38,402 nt of DNA from Candidatus Poribacteria bacterium. Lineage in GTDB: Bacteria > Poribacteria > WGA-4E > WGA-3G. Positions within the stretch are counted from its first letter, which is position 1; the number at the start of each line of letters is the position of its first letter. The notes beneath the pieces are model-generated. The model searched no databases. It was not told where the DNA came from and saw only the letters and a program-made list of their open reading frames with translations. Shown in pieces: positions 17,519 through 25,698 of the stretch. Location: contig JAJDXV010000064.1 in assembly GCA_022823085.1 (NCBI GenBank), forward strand, positions 1 to 38,402, read 5' to 3'. The translations under genes and the position numbers were made by a program.

Positions 17519-18370
17519 TCAATCGGATTCTGGGATCGGTAAAACGTCGCGATAGACAGGTTCCATCTTTTCGGAGTAGGTATCCCCCCGAACCCATATC
17601 GCAGGACGGATATTTTTCCTATGCGGTATACGTTCTGCATCTCCACTAATATAGTGTGCGACATTACAACGCCGAAAACGTCCACTGTGGTTATCCGTGC
17701 TTTTATGGAGGAGTTGGTTGTTGAACCAAACGACGGCTCCGGGCGGTGCTTCAACAGCGACACCGTCTTCGTCTTTGGCACCGCGCGCGATCTTAAACTC
17801 CGCTTGTTGGGGGCCTTCAAGGTCTTCATGGTCAAGAACGCCGTATTTGTGGCTACCGGGGATAACGTAGAGACACCCGTTCTCTTTGTCAGCGGCATCA
17901 ATAGCCGTCCACGTGCCAACCGTCATTTCAGTTTTATACTGATGATTAAAATACCATTTGTCCTGATGCCACGGGAACCCTAAGCCAATCTTCGGTGATT
18001 TCCAGATATACAGATTGTTGAGCCCCAGTATGTTCGGACCGAGTAGGTCAACAATCGGATCCGTGAGGCGCGCATCACGGACACGTGCGAGAAATTCAGG
18101 GATATAACAACTCACATGATGGATTTTGTGCATCGCGTGGATACCGGATGCCTCAATTTTTCCATCTCTTACTAAGGCGTTTTCATTGATGTTCGCTTTC
18201 GGGAAAAGTCGTTTTCCCAAAGCAATATCGTCAGCGGTGTGTCGTAGGATGTCGTTTTCTGCTTCCGTGAAAACGTCGTAACGGACAAAATAGCCGTCTT
18301 CCTCCCAAGCCTCTCGTTCTTCAGGTGTTATGGCAAATTTCTGTTCCGATTGTGCTGTATTTGTGTTCAT
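17519..18370 (-). CDS. PhyH-family Fe(II)/2-oxoglutarate dioxygenase, paralogue A
   Basis: This is the last gene of a five-gene minus-strand cluster. The 283 residues have the iron triad His135-x-Asp137 (PWHQDKW) and His222 (LLHKSTDN), with Arg231 and Arg233 placed to bind 2-oxoglutarate. The N-terminus KFAITPEEREAWEEDGYFVR shows the family start. Its ATG shares one base with the stop of paralogue B (TAATG), so translation is coupled. The substrate is unknown; the family hydroxylates fatty acyl-CoA, ectoine, halogenated or secondary-metabolite substrates. Its 3' end abuts a MITE-like element. Confidence 0.88.
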   Translation of the reverse strand: MNTNTAQSEQKFAITPEEREAWEEDGYFVRYDVFTEAENDILRHTADDIALGKRLFPKANINENALVRDGKIEASGIHAMHKIHHVSCYIPEFLARVRDARLTDPIVDLLGPNILGLNNLYIWKSPKIGLGFPWHQDKWYFNHQYKTEMTVGTWTAIDAADKENGCLYVIPGSHKYGVLDHEDLEGPQQAEFKIARGAKDEDGVAVEAPPGAVVWFNNQLLHKSTDNHSGRFRRCNVAHYISGDAERIPHRKNIRPAIWVRGDTYSEKMEPVYRDVLPIPESD

Positions 18371-19233
18371 TAATCCTCCTGTTCTTCTGGAATCGGCAAA
18401 GCGTCACGATAGACAGGTTCCATCTTTTCGGAGTATGTATCCCCCCGAACCCACATCACCGGTTTGATATGATTTATGTTCTTATATGGCAGCCGTTCTG
18501 AATCCGCACTGATATAATGCGCGACACTACACCTGCGAAAACGGACACTGTTGTTATCCGTACTTTTATGGAGGAGCCGATTGTCGAAAAAAATCACACT
18601 TCCGGGTGGCACTTCAACAGCGACACCGTCTTCGTCCTTCGCACCGCGCGCGCTCTTAAACTCGTTCTGTTGTGAACCTTCAAGCTCCTCGTGATCAAGC
18701 ACACCTTCCTTGTGGCTACCCGGGATAACGTAGAGACACCCATTCTCTACATCTGAGGCATCAATGGCACTCCACGTGCCGACGGTCTTGTCTGTCTTAT
18801 ACTGCCTGTTGAAATACCATCTATCTTGATGCCACGGAAAACCGAGCCCGATCTTTGGCGGCTTCCAGATATAGAGGTTGTTGAGACCGAGGATATTTGG
18901 ACCTATTAAGTCAACAACGGGATCGGTAAGACGCGGATCACGTGTGCGTTCAAGGAACTCAGGTGAATAATTGTTTATATGATGAATACAGTGCATCGCG
19001 TGGGTACCGGATGCTTCAGTTTTTCCATCTCTGACCAATGCGTTTTGGTGGATATTTTTCGCACGGAAGGGTCGCTTTCCGGTGGCGATGTCATCCGCGA
19101 TTTGTGCTAAGAAGTCGTTCTCGTCTTTCGTAAAAACGTTGTAACGGATAAAGTAACCGTTCACTTCCCAAGAGATCCGTTCTTCTGCGGTCAGTCTAAA
19201 TTTGCGTTCTTCAGGAGTTGTCTTTATACTCAT
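18370..19233 (-). CDS. PhyH-family Fe(II)/2-oxoglutarate dioxygenase, paralogue B
   Basis: This 287-residue protein is very similar to paralogues A, C and D over its whole length. Triad residues are His135, Asp137 and His222 with Arg231/Arg233 retained, so it should be active. Differences between A and B are concentrated around residues 53-62 and 245-256, positions likely to affect substrate fit. It is encoded 7 nt downstream of the pectate lyase stop and overlaps paralogue A by one base, making a tight operon. The C-terminus is extended by a few acidic residues (PEEQED). Confidence 0.88.
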   Translation of the reverse strand: MSIKTTPEERKFRLTAEERISWEVNGYFIRYNVFTKDENDFLAQIADDIATGKRPFRAKNIHQNALVRDGKTEASGTHAMHCIHHINNYSPEFLERTRDPRLTDPVVDLIGPNILGLNNLYIWKPPKIGLGFPWHQDRWYFNRQYKTDKTVGTWSAIDASDVENGCLYVIPGSHKEGVLDHEELEGSQQNEFKSARGAKDEDGVAVEVPPGSVIFFDNRLLHKSTDNNSVRFRRCSVAHYISADSERLPYKNINHIKPVMWVRGDTYSEKMEPVYRDALPIPEEQED

Positions 19234-19240
19234 GCGTCGG

Positions 19241-20287
19241 TTATTCCTTTGGGAACTTGTGCTTTTCTCTCCATTGTGGGTATTCCTCTGCGAGGAGCTT
19301 GGCAGCCCAGCTACCGTAGTGGTCGTATCCGCCGCGGCGTTCCTGACTGATCTCGGATAACGCGTAACGGACCACCGAATCGCGGTCGAGAAAGATTGGA
19401 CGGTTGCTGCCGAGTTCGTAGAAACGCGCCCACAACGGTCCCGCGTCGGGATCCGCTACGATCCGTTTATCGTCCTCTCCCTCTGCATCGGTGAACTCGT
19501 CAAAACGCATACCGTGGATCGCAACGCTCCTGAACCACTCGATGGCTCCTTCAATAGCGGCGATGATCTCTGGTGTGGGTTCTTCTATTGACATCAGGAA
19601 TCGCACGACACGGACGCTTTCGGCACCAGAGAGCGATGGCGGCTCATAAGAACGTGCCCACGCAGGCGCGAGCGTTTTCTCATCATGTTGCGCGCACCAG
19701 GCTGTGCGTTTACCGTTCTGCTTGATTTGCGTGTGCAGAACGCAGTCAATGCCTTTGGTTAAAGCCGCTTCAACCTTCGTGCGGGCCTCCATTTTCAGGA
19801 ACCGATAGTCAGAAGATTCAGAGACATCTCGGAGAAGTCCGAGAATGCGGGACATAACATTGTCGTTGAACGTGATGTGCCGATGGTAACTTTTGCTTGG
19901 CGGATAATACTGTGGCCACCCGCCATTCGGATATTGCGCTTCAAGGATATGAGAGAGACCTTTGAGAAATGCCTGTTCGTAGCGTGGCTCGTTTGTCGCA
20001 CGAAACGCCCGGGCAAGAAACCGGAGTTCGTCAATAGTCGCACCGTTGTCGAACGTTGCATGCAGATCCTCAATTTTACCATCAAACGGTTCAGACCCCG
20101 TGTCTCTAATCTTGGGCCAACCGCCGAGCGGTGTCTGCCAAGTAAGAACGTTGTCGGCAATACGACGACCCTCCTCGCTCTGGAACCATTCAAGAGACTG
20201 TTTCGCATATCGGGAAGGAACATTTGCATCGGCAGATGATAGAAACAAAAGAAGCAAGATATAGACGGTCATAAATCGTAGTTTCAT
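19241..20287 (-). CDS. Family 10 pectate lyase (PL10), secreted
   Basis: It cleaves polygalacturonate or a related uronate polymer by beta-elimination outside the cell. I chose the ATG at 20287 (MKLRFM), preceded by GGAGGGG at 8 nt; an upstream ATG would add eight residues lacking signal-peptide character. A signal peptide (about 1-22) is followed by the alpha-toroid PL10 signatures: QTPLGGWPKI, ATFDNGATIDELRFLAR, YPNGGWPQYYP, YHRHITFNDN, then TAWCAQHDEKTLAPAWARSY with EPPSLSGAES. The length (348) fits the catalytic domain alone. It lies between PhyH paralogues B and C in the same tight operon, an unusual place for a polysaccharide lyase. The substrate could be an algal or sponge-matrix uronate rather than plant pectin. 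Confidence 0.9.
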   Translation of the reverse strand: MKLRFMTVYILLLLFLSSADANVPSRYAKQSLEWFQSEEGRRIADNVLTWQTPLGGWPKIRDTGSEPFDGKIEDLHATFDNGATIDELRFLARAFRATNEPRYEQAFLKGLSHILEAQYPNGGWPQYYPPSKSYHRHITFNDNVMSRILGLLRDVSESSDYRFLKMEARTKVEAALTKGIDCVLHTQIKQNGKRTAWCAQHDEKTLAPAWARSYEPPSLSGAESVRVVRFLMSIEEPTPEIIAAIEGAIEWFRSVAIHGMRFDEFTDAEGEDDKRIVADPDAGPLWARFYELGSNRPIFLDRDSVVRYALSEISQERRGGYDHYGSWAAKLLAEEYPQWREKHKFPKE

Positions 20288-20307
20288 CAGAACCCCTCCG
20301 TTGGGAG

Positions 20308-21165
20308 TCAATCAGATTCTAAAATCGGTATAACGTCATGTTGAACTTCATCTCCCATACCGGGATAGGTTTTACCCCGAATCCACATCGGTGGTCGTTT
20401 TTTATTTATAGCCTCAGGGCGTGTCCATTCTCCTTTCGCATTCATATAATGTGCGATGTTTGCGCGCCTGAAACGGTCGCTGTGGTTATCAGTGCTTTTA
20501 TGGAGGACTTGGCTATTGAACCAGATGACCGCGCCCGCAGGGATTTCTACCGCAACACCATCTTCATCACGAGCCCCTTCTGCCTGTTTAAACTCTCCTT
20601 GTTGTGAGCCTTCAAGTTCCTTATGGTCACGAACGCCCTGCTTATGGCTGCCGGGGATAACGTGGAGACACCCGTTCTCTTTATCTGCGTCATCAATAGC
20701 AGACCATGTTGCGACTGTCGTTCCAGTTTTATATTGACGGTTAAAATACCATTTATCTTGATGCCACGGGAAACCGAGACCGATTTTTGGCGGTTTCCAA
20801 ATATAGAGGTTGTTGAGACCGAGCAGATCGGGACCGAGGATGTCAACAGCGGGATCGGTGAGCCGCGGGTCGCGCGTACGCGCAAGGAATTCTTGACAAT
20901 TACAACTCACATACTGGATATTGTGCATTGCCTGGACACCTTGTGCTTCAATTTTACCGTCTCTGACTAAAGCATTTTCAAAGATATGATAGTCTGGGAA
21001 GGTTCGTTTTCCGAGGGCAATTTCATCAGCGATTTGCGCTAAGATGTCGTTTTCTTCTTTTGTAAAAACGTCGTAACGGACAAAGTACCCGTTCTCGTCC
21101 CACGAGGCGCGTTCTTCAGGTGTCAGTCTAAATTTCCGTTCTTCAGATGTTGTGTTTGTGTTCAC
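20308..21165 (-). CDS. PhyH-family Fe(II)/2-oxoglutarate dioxygenase, paralogue C
   Basis: The GTG at 21165 is chosen because AGGAG lies 5 nt before it, in the same AGGAGCATACGTG context as paralogue D. An upstream TTG would place the ribosome binding site inside the coding region. The protein starts MNTNTTSEERKFRLTPEER and has 285 residues, with His135, Asp137 and His222 (VLHKSTDN) conserved. Its C-terminus (IRGKTYPGMGDEVQHDVIP) differs from A and B and is closer to D. It is followed after 20 nt by the pectate lyase. Confidence 0.88.
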   Translation of the reverse strand: MNTNTTSEERKFRLTPEERASWDENGYFVRYDVFTKEENDILAQIADEIALGKRTFPDYHIFENALVRDGKIEAQGVQAMHNIQYVSCNCQEFLARTRDPRLTDPAVDILGPDLLGLNNLYIWKPPKIGLGFPWHQDKWYFNRQYKTGTTVATWSAIDDADKENGCLHVIPGSHKQGVRDHKELEGSQQGEFKQAEGARDEDGVAVEIPAGAVIWFNSQVLHKSTDNHSDRFRRANIAHYMNAKGEWTRPEAINKKRPPMWIRGKTYPGMGDEVQHDVIPILESD

Positions 21166-21222
21166 GTATGCTCCTGTTAACAAATGTTATATCACACGAT
21201 CAGCCGTTGACTTTGCTGTATT

Positions 21223-22074
21223 TTATTCGGGTTCTGTAATGGGTAGAGGGTCATGGTAGACACCCTCAGACAGCGTCGGGTATATTTTACCGCGAACCCA
21301 CATAAGCGGACGCAAATAATTTTTATGCGGTACCCGTTCTGCCTTTGCGCTGATATAATGTGCGATGTTACTACGGCGAAAACCTTCAGTATTATTATCG
21401 GTACTTTTATGGAGGATCCGATTGTCGAAGAAGATGACGCTTCCGGGCGGAATTTCGACAGCGATACCATCTTCGTCCTTCGCACCGACTGCCAGTTTAA
21501 ACTCCTGTTGCTGTGAACCTTCAAGATCAACATGCTCAAGAATGCCGGTTTTATGGCTACCCGGAATCACGTATAAACAGCCATTATCTACAGTTGCGGC
21601 ATCAATAGCCGTCCACGTGCCGACGGTCGTTTCGGTTATAAACTGGGGACGCGTATACCATCTATCTTGATGCCACGGGAAACCGAGCCCGATCTTTGGC
21701 GGTTTCCAGATATAGAGACTATTGAGACCGAGGATATCGGGACCGAGGAGGTCAACAACGGGGTCAGTGAGACGTGGATCACGTGAACGTTCAAGGAACT
21801 CAGCAGAATAACAACTCATTTGGTGGATACTGTGCATCGCATAGATACCAGACGCTTCAACTTTTCCGTCTCTCACCAACGCGTTTTGGAAGATACGGTG
21901 GTCTGGAAACGGAATCTTTCCGAGAGCGATGTCATCAGCAACTCGGCTTAAAAGGGCGTTCTCTTCTTCGGTAAAAATGCCGTGCCGGACAAAGTATCCG
22001 TTCTCTTCCCAAGAAGATCGCTCTTCAGGGGTCAGTCCAAATTTCCGTTCCTCGGATGTCGTATTTGTGGCCAC
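21223..22074 (-). CDS. PhyH-family Fe(II)/2-oxoglutarate dioxygenase, paralogue D
   Basis: This 283-residue protein starts at a GTG behind the same AGGAGCATAC leader as paralogue C, evidence of recent duplication that included the translation start. His135, Asp137 and His222 are present. Position 231, Arg in the other three, is Gly here (TEGFRR), while Arg233 is kept. Residues 141-148 (TRPQFITE) also diverge from FNxQYKT of the others, near the iron site. It is the upstream-most PhyH gene, 57 bp before paralogue C and 27 bp after the DUF2283 gene. Confidence 0.88.
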   Translation of the reverse strand: MATNTTSEERKFGLTPEERSSWEENGYFVRHGIFTEEENALLSRVADDIALGKIPFPDHRIFQNALVRDGKVEASGIYAMHSIHQMSCYSAEFLERSRDPRLTDPVVDLLGPDILGLNSLYIWKPPKIGLGFPWHQDRWYTRPQFITETTVGTWTAIDAATVDNGCLYVIPGSHKTGILEHVDLEGSQQQEFKLAVGAKDEDGIAVEIPPGSVIFFDNRILHKSTDNNTEGFRRSNIAHYISAKAERVPHKNYLRPLMWVRGKIYPTLSEGVYHDPLPITEPE

Positions 22075-22101
22075 GTATGCTCCTATTGGTCATAGTACCT
22101 A

Positions 22102-22320
22102 CTACCTAAATTGGTCAGGGGCCGTATAATCTATTGGCACATAGGATAAATTCGGCAGATCCGTGTTTTGCTTAGCGTGTTCAATAGTCATGGAAACTGG
22201 ATTGCCCGAAACATCTACGTCAATGTAAATATTCTCGCTAATTTCCTTCGTTTCAACAACATCATGTGTTGAAAACTCAATCAACGCTGTATCTGTGTCA
22301 TAAAAATATGTTACTTTCAT
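22102..22320 (-). CDS. DUF2283 family small protein
   Basis: This 72-residue cytosolic protein has the DUF2283 pattern: VTYFYDTDTALIEFSTHDVV near the N-terminus, then the central IYIDVDVSGNPVSMTIEHA. The function of the family is unknown; members often sit beside toxin-antitoxin or mobile genes. It is the first gene in the direction of the PhyH cluster (27 bp gap), but the ribosome binding site is poor, so operon membership is uncertain. Confidence 0.75.
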   Translation of the reverse strand: MKVTYFYDTDTALIEFSTHDVVETKEISENIYIDVDVSGNPVSMTIEHAKQNTDLPNLSYVPIDYTAPDQFR

Positions 22321-22356
22321 TCATATCTGTTTTTTCTATATAATTCATGGAAGCAT

Positions 22357-22382
22357 CTGTAGCTGCCGTTGGGCAACTACAG
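22357..22382 (-). terminator. Hairpin downstream of the DUF1326 gene
   Basis: CTGTAG/CTACAG and TGCC/GGCA form a two-part stem around GTTG, starting 12 nt after the DUF1326 stop. No T run follows on the minus strand, so termination is uncertain; it may be a REP-like palindrome. Confidence 0.4.
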
Positions 22383-22394
22383 ACATTCAATATG

Positions 22395-23048
22395 CTACAT
22401 CGAAAAAGTGCCGACAAAGACGTTGTTCGCAGTACCGCTTTGCTGCCACGTCACCGGGAGATGACCGTCTTTATAGCGATAGACTTCAGATTTGCCGACG
22501 ATGGCATCCTGAAGTGTTGTCAGCGGTTTGTACCAAATCTGATGCGGTTGTGTACAGTTTGCACACGGGTAGCGGTTGGCACAGAGGGCGAGTACCTCAC
22601 CGACTGTTACATCGTATTTGGTGCCTTTTTTCGTGAATTTAATAGGAGCCGTTTCGGTCGCAACGACTTCGCCTAAAACGTTAGCACGTTTCGTTGTGAG
22701 CATGTCTTTAAGCGCGGCGCGCTGTTCTGATGTGGTCTTCACGTCTACATACAACACACTCTTACGCGTTTCGGAATCGGTCGCCAAATTACTTTTCGCA
22801 CTGATAACAGCCACGACAGTTAACCCATCTAACGAAACACCTTTCCAATTCCCTTGGTGGATGTTCCAGACGGTTGTCGCTTCTCTGCCACCTTCGACAT
22901 ATTCGGCACCGAAATGGCACGCGCCGACATATACACTCGCGGATCGCGCTTCAATGTACTCGCCTTCGACAGTTGCGGTTTCCGTCGCAAAGGCGAACCC
23001 CGCTACGAGTGTCAGCACGAGTGTCGTGAAAACAAAGATACCTTTCAT
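22395..23048 (-). CDS. Exported DUF1326 domain protein
   Basis: I chose the ATG at 23048 (MKGIFVF) because GGAGG lies 7 nt upstream and it starts a clear signal peptide (1-19, ending AFA). The longer upstream frame runs through the promoter. The 217-residue protein has the DUF1326 layout: an N-terminal GEYIEARSASVYVGACHFGA, then KGVSLDGLTVVAVISAKSNL, and a C-terminal Cys-rich part (LCANRYPCANCTQPH). The two Cys near the end (CANC) suggest metal or redox binding, but the family has no established function. Confidence 0.8.
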   Translation of the reverse strand: MKGIFVFTTLVLTLVAGFAFATETATVEGEYIEARSASVYVGACHFGAEYVEGGREATTVWNIHQGNWKGVSLDGLTVVAVISAKSNLATDSETRKSVLYVDVKTTSEQRAALKDMLTTKRANVLGEVVATETAPIKFTKKGTKYDVTVGEVLALCANRYPCANCTQPHQIWYKPLTTLQDAIVGKSEVYRYKDGHLPVTWQQSGTANNVFVGTFSM

Positions 23049-23144
23049 GTATTGTTCCTCCTTATGCTTTGCTTGAGTGGGGTATAGTCTATAAATCGGG
23101 TTCGCGTTACCGGTCACGAACAGAATACTACACCGTTTAATGTT

Positions 23145-23173
23145 ATTATACCCTGACGCGTGTGAAATGTCAA
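23145..23173 (-). promoter_or_regulatory. Promoter for the DUF1326 gene
   Basis: On the minus strand TTGACA (23173-23168) and TATAAT (23150-23145) are perfect consensus boxes with a 17-bp spacer. The leader to the start codon is about 90 nt. Confidence 0.85.
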
Positions 23174-23230
23174 CTTTTTTCTTCATCACGCCGGAGTCAT
23201 TCAATTCCCTATTTTTTAACCTGATTCCCG

Positions 23231-23893
23231 TCAAGGCACTTTATATTTATCATCGGCGAAATATTTCGACCCATCAATTTGATGAATACGCCACACACCT
23301 GACTTCTTTGTGAAGTAAAAACGTCCGATCTCAGTGTAACAACCTCCTGCAAGAACAGCACCGGGCTCGTAGTAGAACGTCGGTCCTTTTGCACTCGCTT
23401 CTGTCCAAGGCACGCGAACATTCTGTGGACGAATATAAAAGTCTGTGAGTTCCGCGTTCGGATCGCCCTCACAATTCGCGAAGAGCCAGTTTGCTTGAAT
23501 ATAAGTTTTGACATTATGCCACCCATAGACATTACCTGTAGTGTCCGTCCCCCATTCAATTCCGGTTGATATGTCGAGTGTCTTCGTGAGTGCCGTCATA
23601 TCTTCTTCAATATAGGCTTTAATGAAAGCACGATAGACCTGCTGAATGGCTTGTGTTTCGGCTTCAAAATCGATATATTTAACTGCTACTTCTTCTTCCG
23701 GTACTTTTTCTATGTAGGACTTATCGACATAAGGTGCAGTTGGAAAAAGGACATATTCAATAAAGCGGAGCGGTTTCTCCGTCTGTTCCTGATCAATGCT
23801 AAAATCGGCATCACCACAACTGAGAAAACATGTCAATGCAACTATTCCGAATAGTGCTGTTATCTGAGTTCCGAGACATCTTTTAGGATACAT
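23231..23893 (-). CDS. Lipoprotein with NTF2/SnoaL-like domain
   Basis: The ATG at 23893 (MYPKRC) follows GGAGGTGG and begins a lipoprotein signal, with lipobox FLSC and the lipidated Cys at about residue 26. Residues about 75-215 (AIQQVYRAFIKAYIEEDMTA, then LTKTLDIS, and late GRFYFTKKSGVWRIHQIDGS) resemble SnoaL/NTF2-like cone folds, often ligand-binding or stress-related. It has 220 residues. The gene lies 22 nt downstream of the outer-membrane protein gene, so the two are co-transcribed. Function is unknown. Confidence 0.7.
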   Translation of the reverse strand: MYPKRCLGTQITALFGIVALTCFLSCGDADFSIDQEQTEKPLRFIEYVLFPTAPYVDKSYIEKVPEEEVAVKYIDFEAETQAIQQVYRAFIKAYIEEDMTALTKTLDISTGIEWGTDTTGNVYGWHNVKTYIQANWLFANCEGDPNAELTDFYIRPQNVRVPWTEASAKGPTFYYEPGAVLAGGCYTEIGRFYFTKKSGVWRIHQIDGSKYFADDKYKVP

Positions 23894-23915
23894 GATACCA
23901 CCTCCGCAAAATGCG

Positions 23916-24626
23916 CTAATAGGCGAGGACACTGAGGGTTAGCGAATAAGTGACGACCTCATCTATGAGTTCTATTTCGCTGATGTCGTCAACGTTTCTT
24001 GTGTTAGCACTCCCAGAACTCACCGTGAAGTCAAGATTAAGATGCGGCAAGATTTGATAACCGATACCCCCTGAGAAAATGACACCGGTCTGTCTGGCGT
24101 TTTCCAATGTAAGCGGTGGCTGCCATGTTACGAGCGTTGCCAGTCCGATGTTACCGACGAAGTAAAGACCGAACCGCCGGAATGGGTAATACATAAACCC
24201 TGCCCCTGCGGCACCATTGGCAATCATCGTATCCTTGGTGAAGTGATCAAGCGGAAGCCACGCAATCCGACTTGTATAGTAGAGGAGAAACTGATCAGTA
24301 AGCCCGTGACCGATTTTCAACTCTGTTACCAAGGCGGATCTTGATCGACGTGTAGAAGGTGACCCCTCGGCTCTTTGAGCACTTCGCCAATAGTATTCCG
24401 CGAGCGGTTCGGTAAAACTGGTCCTACCGACACCGACACCGAAGCCAAAAACAAAACCTTTACGTCGTCCACCGAGCTTCTCTCGGACAAGAGGTCCGCT
24501 CCTTTCGTCCATAAGGCTATGCTCCCGATCCCAGAAAGCGTCGGCATTGCCAGACGGATGTAGCATGAAAAGGGTGACAATCAAGGTCAAATACCCTAAC
24601 TGAGATATAACGGTTTTCGTCTTCAA
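23916..24626 (-). CDS. Outer-membrane beta-barrel protein
   Basis: This 236-residue protein has a signal peptide (about 1-30, ending NADA) and a series of amphipathic beta strands rich in Gly and aromatics: FVFGFGVGVGRTSF, FLLYYTSRIAWLPL, FMYYPFRRFGLYFVGNIGLA, HLNLDFTVSSGSA, and a terminal strand YSLTLSVLAY. The pattern suggests an 8-strand barrel. Its layout parallels the barrel-plus-lipoprotein pair at 32759-34315. I cannot name a function. Confidence 0.7.
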   Translation of the reverse strand: MKTKTVISQLGYLTLIVTLFMLHPSGNADAFWDREHSLMDERSGPLVREKLGGRRKGFVFGFGVGVGRTSFTEPLAEYYWRSAQRAEGSPSTRRSRSALVTELKIGHGLTDQFLLYYTSRIAWLPLDHFTKDTMIANGAAGAGFMYYPFRRFGLYFVGNIGLATLVTWQPPLTLENARQTGVIFSGGIGYQILPHLNLDFTVSSGSANTRNVDDISEIELIDEVVTYSLTLSVLAY

Positions 24627-24931
24627 TTGTGTCTACTCCGTAAGATGGGTGCTTAATGGTAAGTAACGGTGAATATGGAACTTTCCTATCCCATAATATA
24701 ACACAATCTGAAATAATTAAGAGATCATTTTTCTAACGATCGGATCAATCTCTAAATCGTTCCCGCATTATTTTTTTTCTTGCCATCGGTAGGTTCCGTT
24801 AACATTAGTAACTCAAAGCACGACGCTGCAGCTTCAGATCAAGGCATAAGGAACCTTGGGAATGGAATGCGACTGGCACGTGTTTCGACTTATATTTATC
24901 CCTTCTTTTCTCCTTCCAATTCCATTTTTTC

Positions 24932-24960
24932 TTGACAAGATGCATATAAAATGCTATAAT
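24932..24960 (+). promoter_or_regulatory. Strong promoter of the LRR-dockerin leader
   Basis: TTGACA (24932-24937) and TATAAT (24955-24960) are 17 bp apart, with TG before the -10 box: a near-perfect extended promoter. It lies about 740 bp before the next plus-strand gene. Confidence 0.8.
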
Positions 24961-24976
24961 TCTCGTTAAATTATAT

Positions 24977-25004
24977 TTGAAAAACCTATTTTCTTGTGTA
25001 TAAT
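24977..25004 (+). promoter_or_regulatory. Second, tandem promoter
   Basis: TTGAAA (24977-24982) and TATAAT (24999-25004), spacer 16 bp, lie just downstream of the first promoter and point the same way. Confidence 0.55.
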
Positions 25005-25698
25005 TAAAGATAAGTAGTCATTAGGGACAGTACTTGTCGCGTTCCAAATCCGAGGACACAATGAAGGGAACAAACGTGCAGAACCGAAAACATCAGTATT
25101 ATGCTAAAACGATTTTTCCTATGTGTCATCTTCGTGATGTGTGCGGTGGTGCTACGCCTTGCGTTCTGTATTCACCAATAATGTCCGCTGACGCACAGGA
25201 ATTAGCAAGGCACCCTGCCCCCCCCCCCCACTTCACAAAAGATAAGTAATTTGCTTCATAAGATGATCTTGACGGTCCTTCATCGGGCTGTCTTCGCGCC
25301 CGTAGGTGCTTCTGTTTTGCACAGAACCTCCATTGCGGGCTATTTTTGTTGCATCGGTCCTTTCCGAGTGTGTTGGACAATCCAATATAGACAGGCACAA
25401 CACCTTGTCAATATGTCTGTGTAAACCCTAACCCCTACAAAGGAAGGCGAACACTATCGAAATTTTTAACTTCCATATCTCAAATATTGATACCCCGAAG
25501 CACAATTATGTGAATACATCTGACACCTGTTAGCAGCTGATGTTTCGGCTGCAGGCACGAACGGCTTTGCGCGTGATCCACGCGGGAATGTGCCGTCACC
25601 ACAGATGTGTGAGCAACAAGGTGTATAAAATTTTATGAATACAGAAATACATATCTGCAATTTGTTAACTTTTGGCGTTGCTAAGGAGATCGGATGAC
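25005..25698 (+). other. Long leader region upstream of the LRR-dockerin gene
   Basis: No convincing gene is present. A 26-codon frame at 25101-25181 (MLKRFFLCVIFVMCAVVLRL...) looks like a bare signal peptide without a mature part. An overlapping frame from 25061, with GAGG upstream, reads through to SADAQELARHP, which resembles the region after a signal peptide. Together they suggest a frame-shifted remnant of a secreted-protein gene. A run of 12 C lies at 25218-25229. Alternative hairpins lie at 25284-25350. Confidence 0.5.
25284..25350 (+). promoter_or_regulatory. Possible attenuator: competing hairpins then T-rich stretch
   Basis: GCCCG (25298-25302) can pair with CGGGC upstream (25284-25288) or downstream (25336-25340). 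The downstream pairing encloses an inner stem (AGGT/ACCT and TCTGT/ACAGA) and is followed by TATTTTTGTT. This gives terminator and anti-terminator alternatives in the leader. The stems are short, so it remains a hypothesis. Confidence 0.35.

Noticed and set aside
25034..25249. Open frame containing SADAQELARHP and the C12 tract
   Set aside because: Kept only as a possible gene remnant; the poly-C tract encodes a proline run and there is no complete domain.
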